A DNA stretch of 8,718 nt, from NCBI GenBank assembly GCA_964467935.1, contig CAYYKK010000312.1:1-8718 (forward strand). Reading direction: 5' to 3'. Position 1 is the first letter of the stretch; every line of letters begins with the position of its first letter. Origin of the DNA: CAYYKK01 sp964467935 (lineage in GTDB: Bacteria > Myxococcota_A > Polyangia > Polyangiales > Polyangiaceae). The notes beneath the pieces are model-generated. The model was not told where the DNA came from. It worked only from the letters and a program-made list of their open reading frames with translations, and searched no databases. A program made the position numbers and the translations under genes. This document shows, one piece after another, positions 1-6,301 of this stretch.

Positions 1-1041
1 CTCGCACACGAACCCGATGCTCCCGCGCTCGACGTACGCGAAGTTCGAGAGATCGCCGCAGAGGGGTTTGTCGGGCTCGTAGGTGAACTCGGTGAAGCCG
101 CTCACCGTCGGGTAGCCGACGATCTGATCGCCCAGCGTCTCGACCATGCGAAAGACGGTCGCGTCGTGCGGATCCATCTTCGAGTCGGGCTTGTCGCCGA
201 GCGGTCGGATGAAGACGCCGCCGAACGTGTGCAAGCAGAGCCACACGAACACGTTCGGGTGGCGCACCGCGAACTCGGTCACCGCGCGCGACTCGGGCTC
301 GCTCGCAGGGAAGGGGCCCGCGCCTTGTTGGTGGGGCTCCGCCATCCAGCCCGAGGGGAAGTTGCGGTTGAGGTCGGTCTCCGTGTCGCTCATGAACGAC
401 GGCGCCGGGATGGTGAAGCCGTCGAAGCCCTCGATCGTGCCCTCCGGGTACACACGGTAGAAGGGCCCCTCGTCGTCGACGCGGCGCGGGAGCAAGAGGC
501 CCGCGATCGCCGCGCTCTCCACGAAGTCCCCGCTCGCGTCGCGTACGCGCATGAGCAGCGACTTGCCGTCGCCGTCCACGTCCTCGTGCTTCCAGTAGGG
601 CTCGGTCTTGCCGAGGCGGTGATCGCGGTGGTTCGAGCGCACGAAGTGCCTCCGCGAGAGGACGCGCTCGGCGCCGTCGGGGCACATGCGCGGCATCACG
701 TAGAAGAGGACGTCGGCGAGGAGCCAGTCGCGGACGAATCGTGGCAGATCGCTCAGATCGGCGGATGGATCCGCGTGCGCGACGAGGAGCGCTTCGATCA
801 CCGAGAGCGCCACGCTCGAGCCGCAGAGCTCGCTCGCGTGGATGTTCGCGTCGAGCCAGACCGCGGGGCGCACGCGATCGGGATCGCGCCCGACGGTGAC
901 GAGCCACACGTCCCGTCCCTCCTCGCTCTTCGCGAGGCTCTCAAGGCGCATGACCTCGGGGTAAGCCTGCGCCCAAGAGGTGAGGACGCGCTCGAGCTCC
1001 GCGTGCGTGAGGTAGCCCGTCCGAAAGCCCTTGTCGCTCAC
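1..1041 (-). CDS. M14-family zinc carboxypeptidase, C-terminus cut by the window edge
   Basis: Reading leftward from a GTG at 1041, the frame stays open for 347 codons and leaves the window at base 1. It shows the M14 metallocarboxypeptidase signature. The zinc-binding HxxE motif is in NIHASEL (His68, Glu71), the substrate-binding DLNRNFP starts at Asp223, and the third zinc ligand is His271 in LCLHTFGG. The last visible residue, Glu347 in GFVCE, sits where the family's catalytic Glu is expected. An acidic insert HEDVDGDGK (about 152-160) resembles a subgroup of bacterial M14 enzymes. Such enzymes remove C-terminal residues from peptides, and some cut peptidoglycan stem peptides; the substrate here is unknown. 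No signal peptide is visible at the chosen start. The GTG overlaps the stop of the upstream TssM-like gene as GTGA, so the two are probably translationally coupled. The family call is firm; the physiological role is not. Confidence 0.9.
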   Translation of the reverse strand, partial: MSDKGFRTGYLTHAELERVLTSWAQAYPEVMRLESLAKSEEGRDVWLVTVGRDPDRVRPAVWLDANIHASELCGSSVALSVIEALLVAHADPSADLSDLPRFVRDWLLADVLFYVMPRMCPDGAERVLSRRHFVRSNHRDHRLGKTEPYWKHEDVDGDGKSLLMRVRDASGDFVESAAIAGLLLPRRVDDEGPFYRVYPEGTIEGFDGFTIPAPSFMSDTETDLNRNFPSGWMAEPHQQGAGPFPASEPESRAVTEFAVRHPNVFVWLCLHTFGGVFIRPLGDKPDSKMDPHDATVFRMVETLGDQIVGYPTVSGFTEFTYEPDKPLCGDLSNFAYVERGSIGFVCE

Positions 1042-2114
1042 TTGAGGTTCCACACGAGGTACGTGACGAGGCCGGTCACGACGAGGAGCGAGCCCAAGAT
1101 GATGCCGACCATCGTCGCGACGTCGTCCCGCCAGCGCACCTTCAGCGGGACGAGCTCCTTCTCTGGCAGCACCGTGGTCTTCAAGAACGAAAAGACGGGC
1201 AGCCCACCTGGTCTCGTCGCGCGCGCCGGATCGTAGGGGTTCTGCATCAGCCCCATGTTCGAGAAGCGGGCGATGCACGCGCGGATGCGATCGCCGATGC
1301 CCGGCACCGCGGAGCCGACGATGAGCGCGCGGATCCAAGGAGCGCGCTCGTAGCGGCTCGAGAAGCCGATGATCTTGAGCGCCTCGCGGAGCTTCTCGGT
1401 GAAGAGCCGCGACTCGGAGAGGTGCTGGAAGGCGCGGATGCGCTGCTCGACGGGGTCTTCGCTCGACACCTTGGTGAGGCAGAGCGCCTCGATGCGCGCG
1501 GCGAGGCCCTCGAGGCCCTCCTCGATCTTCGGGAACGTAGCCTGGCTCGGCGTGTCCGGCGGCACCACGAAGCCCCACGCCTCCTCCTTCGCGCGATCGG
1601 CGTTCCACGCGAACACCTCGGCGAAGCCCCAGAGCGTGTCGTAGCGGTTGACGACGATGTAGACGGGGATGTCGGCGCCGATCGTGCGATAGACCTCGGA
1701 GAGATAGCCGCGGAGCGCCTGCGCGTGCGCCTCGAGCGGCTGCTCCGAGAGCTCGGCGACGTCGGTCGCGCTGATGACCATGAGGATGCCGTCGAGCGGC
1801 TCGCGCGGGCGCACGCGCTTCAGCTCCTCGCAGAGCGATCGGAGGAAGTCCGGGTTGCGATTCGGCCCACAGATGCGATCGCCCGCCTCGATGAGCACCG
1901 CCTCCTTCGCCGCCCAATAGGTGTTGAGCGCCTGCGCGCCGAGCTGGATTTGCCCATCGCCGGCCCAGCTCAGGTTCATCGTCCGGATGACCGTCGACTT
2001 GCCCGTGCGCGGCTCGCCCACCACGAGGTACCAAGGCGCGTCGTAGACGCCGCCGCCCGTCGTGCGCGACGCGGCGGAGACGACCTGCGAGATCTCTTTC
2101 GCGAAGATGCTCAT
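1038..2114 (-). CDS. Shortened TssM/IcmF-like GTPase with one C-terminal membrane helix
   Basis: This 358-residue protein resembles the cytoplasmic part of TssM (IcmF), the inner-membrane ATPase/GTPase-like component of type VI secretion. PWYLVVGEPRTGKST (27-41) contains a P-loop (Gly33-Ser40), as in TssM. AVLIEAGDRI (72-81) aligns with the usual VLIDTAGRY but is degenerate. DGILMVISATDV (108-119) and PVYIVVNRYD (150-159, a G4-like NRYD) follow in the expected order, then WGF. Near the end, FSFLKTTVLPEKELV matches the segment before the third TssM helix, and a hydrophobic helix lies at about 334-355. The protein stops there. Full TssM has over 1,000 residues, with two N-terminal helices and a large periplasmic domain that are absent here. 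The start ATG at 2114 overlaps the stop of the TssL-like gene (ATGA); the frame is open further upstream, but that part is antisense-like and overlaps the TssL-like gene. The role is inferred: membrane-complex partner of the TssL-like protein. Confidence 0.85.
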   Translation of the reverse strand: MSIFAKEISQVVSAASRTTGGGVYDAPWYLVVGEPRTGKSTVIRTMNLSWAGDGQIQLGAQALNTYWAAKEAVLIEAGDRICGPNRNPDFLRSLCEELKRVRPREPLDGILMVISATDVAELSEQPLEAHAQALRGYLSEVYRTIGADIPVYIVVNRYDTLWGFAEVFAWNADRAKEEAWGFVVPPDTPSQATFPKIEEGLEGLAARIEALCLTKVSSEDPVEQRIRAFQHLSESRLFTEKLREALKIIGFSSRYERAPWIRALIVGSAVPGIGDRIRACIARFSNMGLMQNPYDPARATRPGGLPVFSFLKTTVLPEKELVPLKVRWRDDVATMVGIILGSLLVVTGLVTYLVWNLK

Positions 2115-2758
2115 CCGAAGTGCCCGTAGAAGACCCAGCCCACGAGCGCGCCGCCCACGAGCATGAGGAGGAGGCCGAGCCCTCGCCCCATCCAGACCGA
2201 GCGATACCAGGGCTCCTTCGGGATGAACTCGGCCGGCAGCGTGTCGTAGCGATAGGGCTTGATGCCGCCGCCCTGCACGTCGCGATCGGCGTCGATGCGC
2301 AGCTCGCGCGCGAGCTGTCCGCGGAGCTGCACGAGCGCGTACCGGTCGCCGCCCGGAAGGCCGTGCTTTCCGAGGAAGCCACATCCGAGCACGGCCACGT
2401 ACGTCGCGAGCACGCTCTGAGGGCCTTGGCGCACGCGCTCGAGGCGCTCGTAGACCTCGACGCCCGCGTTGTTCGTGGTCCAGCGCCGCGCCTGCAGCGG
2501 GCTCTGCGACCACCAAGGGCGCATGTCCGGCAGCGCCATCGCCACCTCGTCGAGGAGCGCGGCGATGACGAACATCCCGTCGTCGGCCGAGACCACGGGC
2601 AGCTCTTGCGCCGCCTTCGACGCCTTGAGCTCGTCGAGCATGAAATTCGCTTGCCGGAAGATGTGGTCCGGCGGCGGTCTCCGGGGCGACTGGCGCAGCA
2701 TGCAGATCCAGAGGATCAGCTCTTCACCGAAGACGCCGATGGCCTTGTAGTCCCTCAC
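2111..2758 (-). CDS. TssL/DotU (IcmH)-like inner-membrane protein
   Basis: This 215-residue protein has the architecture of TssL/DotU, the partner of TssM in type VI secretion (IcmH/DotU with IcmF in type IVb). It has a helical cytoplasmic domain followed by a single C-terminal membrane helix (about 193-211, Leu/Gly/Val-rich). The family hallmark is the ALLDEVAM segment at 67-74 followed by a Trp pair (WWSQSP). YVAVLGCGFLGKHG matches the usual 'LGFxGxY/H' segment. The GTG start at 2758 is preferred because a GAGG ribosome-binding sequence lies six bases upstream and the family N-terminus (YKAIGVFGEELIL) begins there. A longer open frame to 2986 has Arg/Pro-rich composition and would run into the eno promoter region. 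It is the first gene of the operon. No other type VI genes (sheath, Hcp, VgrG, ClpV) are visible in the window, so the pair may be an orphan module. Confidence 0.83.
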   Translation of the reverse strand: MRDYKAIGVFGEELILWICMLRQSPRRPPPDHIFRQANFMLDELKASKAAQELPVVSADDGMFVIAALLDEVAMALPDMRPWWSQSPLQARRWTTNNAGVEVYERLERVRQGPQSVLATYVAVLGCGFLGKHGLPGGDRYALVQLRGQLARELRIDADRDVQGGGIKPYRYDTLPAEFIPKEPWYRSVWMGRGLGLLLMLVGGALVGWVFYGHFG

Positions 2759-2764
2759 GCTCGA

Positions 2765-2768
2765 CCTC
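2765..2768 (-). promoter_or_regulatory. Ribosome-binding site of the tssL-like gene
   Basis: Read on the minus strand, GAGG sits six bases before the GTG at 2758. It decides the start against the longer open frame, which has no supporting homology-like sequence. Confidence 0.6.
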
Positions 2769-2798
2769 GCGCCGTCTCCGTCGCCGGACGCACGCGCG

Positions 2799-2810
2799 CG
2801 GCGTACGCCG
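2799..2810. repeat. 12-bp perfect palindrome upstream of the tssL-like gene
   Basis: CGGCGTACGCCG is identical to its own reverse complement and begins about 40 bases upstream of the tssL-like GTG. Its position would suit an operator for the minus-strand operon, but GC-rich palindromes of this length also arise by chance. Confidence 0.3.
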
Positions 2811-2916
2811 TGGATTTCGGGGCGCGCGGCGGCACGTGCGAGGGGAGGGGACCGACCATGGGGCAGGGGAGCGTACCGAAGAGTCACCCCTTCGTGTAGC
2901 GGTCGCGCACGGGGGT

Positions 2917-2938
2917 GCTCGCGGGCCTCCCCGCGAGC
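2917..2938. repeat. Perfect 9-bp inverted repeat upstream of eno
   Basis: GCTCGCGGG, a CCTC spacer and CCCGCGAGC form a perfect 9-bp dyad 63 bases before the eno start. No T-run follows on the plus strand and no gene ends just before it, so it does not look like a terminator. It lies about where the -35 region would fall if TATGCT at 2950 is the -10 box, which suits an operator. This function is inferred from position only. Confidence 0.45.
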
Positions 2939-2949
2939 TTCCGCTGGAG

Positions 2950-2955
2950 TATGCT
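2950..2955 (+). promoter_or_regulatory. Possible -10 element for eno
   Basis: TATGCT, 45 bases before the eno ATG, is the best -10-like hexamer in an otherwise very GC-rich stretch. No good -35 hexamer stands at the right spacing; the dyad at 2917-2938 occupies that place. A weak AGGTG ribosome-binding sequence (2992-2996) lies just before the ATG. Confidence 0.25.
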
Positions 2956-3000
2956 GCGCGCCCCGCGAAGAGCGGGTAGACCCCACGACCCAGGTGCACC

Positions 3001-4275
3001 ATGAGCGTCATCGAAAGCGTCATCGCCCGCGAGATCATCGACTCCAGAGGTAACCCGACCATCGAGGCCGAGGTCCGCTGCGCGAGTGGCCTCGGCCGCG
3101 CCGCCGTGCCGAGCGGCGCCTCGACCGGCGAGCACGAAGCCGTCGAGCTCCGCGACGGGGACAAGAAGCGCTACCTCGGCAAGGGCGTGGAGAAGGCCGT
3201 CCGCAACGTCGAGAACGTCCTCGGTCAAGCGATCGTCGGCATGGACGCGCTCGATCAATCGGCGATCGACAAGGTGCTGATCGACGCCGACGGCACGGCG
3301 AACAAGGGCAAGATGGGCGCGAACGCGATCCTCGCCGTGTCGATGGCGACCGCGCGCGCCGCGGCCGACGCGCTCGCGTTGCCGCTCTGGCGCTACCTCG
3401 GCGGCGCGCAGGCCCGCGTCCTGCCGACGCCGATGATGAACATCCTCAACGGCGGCGTTCACGCCGACAGCGGCCTCGAGGTGCAGGAGTTCATGGTGAT
3501 CCCGTTCGCCGCGCCGAGCTTCTCCGAGGGGCTCCGCGCCGGCGTCGAGATCTTCCACGCCCTCAAGGCCATCCTGAAGAAGGAGAACATGGTGACCGCG
3601 GTCGGCGACGAGGGCGGCTTCGCGCCGCGCCTCGCGTCGAACGAGTCGGCGCTCGAGCACGTCGTCCAAGCGATCGAGGCGGCCGGGTACAAGCCCGGCG
3701 AGGACGTCGGCATCGCGCTCGACGCGGCCCTCTCCGAGTTCTACGACGCGAAGACCGATCGCTACACCTTCGACAAGGCCCCGCGCACGCGCGAGGAGAT
3801 GGTCGCGATCTACCAGAAGCTCTGCGAGAAGTTCCCGATCGTGTCGATCGAGGACGGCTTCGATCAGAACGACGAGAAGGGCTGGAAGCTCATCACCGAC
3901 GCCCTCGGCAAGAAGGTGCAGCTCGTCGGCGACGACCTTTTCGTGACGAACCCGAAGCGCCTCGAGAAGGGCATGAAGGACGGCCTCGCGAACGCGATCC
4001 TCGTGAAGCTGAACCAGATCGGCACCGTGTCGGAGACGCTCGACTGCATCCGCGTCGCGCAGCAGGGCAACTACCGCGCGATCATCTCGCACCGCAGCGG
4101 CGAGACCGAGGACACCTTCATCGCCGATCTCGCGGTCGCGACGAACGCCGGCCAAATCAAGACGGGCTCGGCGTCGCGCACCGATCGCATCGCGAAGTAC
4201 AACCAGCTCATCCGCATCGCCTACGAGCTCGGCGAGGGGCAGCTCTACGCCGGCAAGTCCCCCTACCGTCGCTAG
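3001..4275 (+). CDS. eno: Enolase (phosphopyruvate hydratase)
   Basis: Enolase interconverts 2-phosphoglycerate and phosphoenolpyruvate in cytoplasmic glycolysis and gluconeogenesis. The 424 residues are close to the usual bacterial length of about 430, and the whole family pattern is present. The N-terminal REIIDSRGNPT is followed by the mobile loop SGASTG (Ser41 region), GVHA (His154) and QEFM (Glu163). GDEGGF carries proton-transfer Glu204. The magnesium ligands are Asp241 (ALDAA), Glu284 (SIEDG) and Asp311 (GDDLF). The catalytic base Lys336 is in KLNQIGT, and SHRSGETED (His364) and Lys387 (GQIKTGS) bind substrate. It starts with ATG at the family-typical MSVIESV. It is transcribed divergently from the tssL-like operon and closed by its own terminator, so it is probably monocistronic. 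The surrounding genes are accessory, and nothing about the protein looks degraded. Confidence 0.98.
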   Translation: MSVIESVIAREIIDSRGNPTIEAEVRCASGLGRAAVPSGASTGEHEAVELRDGDKKRYLGKGVEKAVRNVENVLGQAIVGMDALDQSAIDKVLIDADGTANKGKMGANAILAVSMATARAAADALALPLWRYLGGAQARVLPTPMMNILNGGVHADSGLEVQEFMVIPFAAPSFSEGLRAGVEIFHALKAILKKENMVTAVGDEGGFAPRLASNESALEHVVQAIEAAGYKPGEDVGIALDAALSEFYDAKTDRYTFDKAPRTREEMVAIYQKLCEKFPIVSIEDGFDQNDEKGWKLITDALGKKVQLVGDDLFVTNPKRLEKGMKDGLANAILVKLNQIGTVSETLDCIRVAQQGNYRAIISHRSGETEDTFIADLAVATNAGQIKTGSASRTDRIAKYNQLIRIAYELGEGQLYAGKSPYRR

Positions 4276-4333
4276 GCCGGCCACCTCACGGGCGAGGGCC
4301 GCGCGGACCGGCGCGCTGGCGATCGTCGTCGTA

Positions 4334-4372
4334 CGAGGGCGGGAGGATCGATCTCCCGCCCTCGCTTCATTT
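4334..4372 (+). terminator. Intrinsic terminator of eno
   Basis: A perfect 12-bp GC-rich stem (CGAGGGCGGGAG with CTCCCGCCCTCG) closes on a 7-base loop GATCGAT. A short T-rich tail, CTTCATTT, follows 3'. It begins 58 bases after the eno stop. The T-run is imperfect but the stem is the strongest in the window. Confidence 0.8.
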
Positions 4373-4518
4373 CGTCGATGCGTGAACCGTCGCTCCGTGT
4401 CGCTGCACGGATCGCGCGGACGCGATCGGTGCCAACGCGCGTTCACGCTCGCGCGCCTCGAGTCGCGCGGCGCTGCGCAAAGCGCGCCATCGCGGCCGCG
4501 TGGTCTCTTCGTTGCAAT

Positions 4519-4551
4519 GGGCTCCTCACGTCGCTTGCCCACGAGGAGCCC
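4519..4551 (+). promoter_or_regulatory. Hairpin hiding the ribosome-binding site of the lipoprotein gene
   Basis: GGGCTCCTC (4519-4527) is perfectly complementary to GAGGAGCCC (4543-4551) across a 15-base loop. The right arm contains the strong Shine-Dalgarno GAGGAG (4543-4548), four bases before the ATG at 4553. In mRNA the ribosome-binding site would be paired, which suggests translational control by structure, possibly temperature or a trans-acting factor. The remaining bases from 4373 to 4518 hold nothing else I recognise. Confidence 0.5.
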
Positions 4552-4552
4552 C

Positions 4553-6133
4553 ATGAACACCAAGCTTTCCGTTCTCGCCCTGTTCGCGTCCCTCACGTCT
4601 CTCGCCGGTTGCCTGCCGACCGCGTCGGTCGAGGAGGGCGGCGCGAACGCCAACGATCGGACGAAGGGAGGGGAGCCCGGAGAAATCCTGCTCACCGGCG
4701 CGATGGAGATCTCGCCGAGCGGGCACTTCGCGATCATGCAGCGGAACACGATCACGGTGCTGCTCGACGTCGCGGGCAACCACTTCGTCGAGCTGCCCGA
4801 GCAGCTCGCGCGCGTCGCCTTCTCCAAGAAGCGCGAGGTCGCCTACGCGCTGCTCCCGTCCGGCGCGATCGAAGCGCTCGACCTCGCGACGGCGCAGCCG
4901 ATCTGGCGGACGGAGGCGACGTTCGCGTCGGTGTCGCTCCTGCGCGTCACGGACGACGACGCGTCGGTCCTCGTCGTCGACGGCGTCGACGCGAGGGTGC
5001 TCGAGCCCTCCACCGGCGCCGTGACCGCGTCGGCGAAGCTGCCTTCGGACGTGAGCTTCGGCGCGTTCCTCCCGAGCGGGAAGAAGGCCGTGCTCGTCGG
5101 CAAGACGACGTGGACGGCGCACGCGCCGAGCACGCCCGTCACGCTCCTCGACCTCGGCACGAGCGAGCTCGCGGTCGCCGACATCCCGAACTGCGAGGCG
5201 CCGCCGGCGATCTTGCCCGACGGCAGCCGCGTCCTCGTGTCGCCGACGTTCTGTGAAGAGGACAAGGCCTCCGACCCGCAGAACCAGTGGACGAACCCCG
5301 ATCCCGTGAGCGTGATCGATCTCTCCGACGCGGGCCTCTCGTTCCTGAAGAACCTCCCTGGGTTCGGACCGGTCGCGCTCTCGCCGGACGGCAGCCGCGC
5401 GGTCGCCTACCTCGACACGAAGCGCATCGATGCGTCGATGTTCGACGACAAGAGCCTCATCCCCGGCGCGAACGCGCCCGAGTACCACCTCATGGTGATC
5501 GATCCGAAGACGCTCGCCTTCACGGTGTCACCGATCGGCGACGCGCTCCCGAGGTTCGCGATGAGCCGCGACGGCAAGGAGCTCTTCGTCGACTCGTCGG
5601 TGAAGATCATCCACCGCGCCCAAGTCAGCGCGAGCGGATCGCTCACGGTCGGACCGAACGGGTTCTCGGGCGAGATCGGCGGCAGCGTGAAGATCTTCGA
5701 TCAGGCGACGCCGTTCGGGGCGTTCGATCTCGAGGCGCGCCGCTTCGTCGGCTTCCAAGGGCCGCAGGCGGGGCTCGATCGGTTCATCCAGCTCGCCGAC
5801 GGCAAGACCGTGATCACCCTCGCGAAGCGCGCCGACGGGCTCGGCGGCGTCCCGTTCCTCATCGACGTCGACGCGAAGACGACGCGCCCGCTCCAGGGCG
5901 ACTACGGCACCGGCGTGCGCGACGTCGGCCTGCTCCCCGACGGCGAGACGATCCTCCTCCGGTTCCGGCAGCCCGCGACGCAAATCGGGAGCTCGCTCTA
6001 CGCGCGCGAGACCTATTGCCTCTCGCTCGACGGCGAGACGTGCGCGATGGGGCGCGTCGACTACCAAGCCTCGGTGGCGTTCGCGACCGCGAACACGAAC
6101 GACTGCGCGAACATGGGACACGACTGCTGGTAA
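4553..6133 (+). CDS. Secreted lipoprotein with beta-propeller-like repeats
   Basis: This 526-residue protein has a lipoprotein signal peptide: MNTK, a hydrophobic stretch, then lipobox SLAGC with Cys20 as the lipid-modified residue. Position +2 is Leu, so by the enterobacterial rule it would go to the outer membrane; that rule is uncertain here. The mature part carries evenly scattered beta-hairpin motifs typical of WD40/YVTN-type propellers: SPSG near 54, LPSGAIEAL, LPSGKKAVLV, LPDGSRVLVS, SPDGSRAVAYLD (from 277), SRDGKELFVDS, LADGKTVITL and LPDGETILLRF (from 461). I count about eight units. The C-terminus has four Cys (YCLSLDGETC and NDCANMGHDCW), likely disulfide-bonded outside the cytoplasm. 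The ATG at 4553 is chosen for its GAGGAG and signal peptide; an in-frame ATG at 4517 lacks a ribosome-binding site. No enzymatic motif is recognised. A ligand- or protein-binding surface scaffold is the reasonable guess. Confidence 0.8.
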   Translation: MNTKLSVLALFASLTSLAGCLPTASVEEGGANANDRTKGGEPGEILLTGAMEISPSGHFAIMQRNTITVLLDVAGNHFVELPEQLARVAFSKKREVAYALLPSGAIEALDLATAQPIWRTEATFASVSLLRVTDDDASVLVVDGVDARVLEPSTGAVTASAKLPSDVSFGAFLPSGKKAVLVGKTTWTAHAPSTPVTLLDLGTSELAVADIPNCEAPPAILPDGSRVLVSPTFCEEDKASDPQNQWTNPDPVSVIDLSDAGLSFLKNLPGFGPVALSPDGSRAVAYLDTKRIDASMFDDKSLIPGANAPEYHLMVIDPKTLAFTVSPIGDALPRFAMSRDGKELFVDSSVKIIHRAQVSASGSLTVGPNGFSGEIGGSVKIFDQATPFGAFDLEARRFVGFQGPQAGLDRFIQLADGKTVITLAKRADGLGGVPFLIDVDAKTTRPLQGDYGTGVRDVGLLPDGETILLRFRQPATQIGSSLYARETYCLSLDGETCAMGRVDYQASVAFATANTNDCANMGHDCW

Positions 6134-6197
6134 GACGCAATCTCGTGTGCGGCGACGCGGCCCGCAGCCCGCCTCGCCCCGCGAGCCGCCCCTCGAG

Positions 6198-6229
6198 AGC
6201 CCACCGAAATTTCGGCGGGCTTTCGCCCG
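6198..6229 (+). terminator. Terminator after the lipoprotein gene, with an overlapping second hairpin
   Basis: AGCCCACCGA and TCGGCGGGCT pair with one mismatch around an AATT loop (6198-6221), and TTT follows. A second hairpin, CGGGC-TTTC-GCCCG (6216-6229), shares the right arm and is followed by TTTCCTTCC. The two folds exclude each other. The simplest reading is a factor-independent terminator. The rest of 6134-6301 holds no gene and must contain the kinase promoter, of which only weak candidates are visible. Confidence 0.6.
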
Positions 6230-6301
6230 TTTCCTTCCGTTCGGGTGCGTTCGGGGCGGAGTCTTTGGTTTCCGCTGGACACCTGGTAGCCTGCAAGGGC
6301 T

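Larger units (their letters stand above)
2759..3000. other. Divergent intergenic region between the tssL-like operon and eno
   Basis: These 242 bases separate two divergently oriented genes and should hold both promoters. I see a 12-bp palindrome (2799-2810), a perfect inverted repeat (2917-2938), and a weak -10-like element for eno. The open frames that cross it on both strands are Arg/Pro/Ala-rich and look like chance GC-rich frames. A clear minus-strand promoter was not recognised. Confidence 0.6.

Noticed and set aside
2115..2516. N-terminal extension of the TssM-like gene to 2516, which could have supplied the missing first helices
   Set aside because: The extension is Arg/Ala-rich, contains no membrane helix and overlaps the whole C-terminal half of the tssL-like gene. 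The ATG at 2114 gives a proper ATGA overlap.
2759..2986. N-terminal extension of the tssL-like gene to an ATG at 2986
   Set aside because: The added 76 residues are Arg/Pro-rich and unlike TssL, and they would cover the eno upstream region. The GTG at 2758 has a good GAGG in front of it.
4380..4448. An 8-bp inverted repeat GCGTGAAC ... GTTCACGC
   Set aside because: The arms are more than 50 bases apart with no supporting context; chance is a sufficient explanation.
2884..4827. A 647-residue minus-strand open frame covering eno
   Set aside because: It is antisense to a certain enolase gene and its product is a low-complexity Arg/Ala/Leu/Asp-rich mix. Long antisense frames are expected at this GC content.
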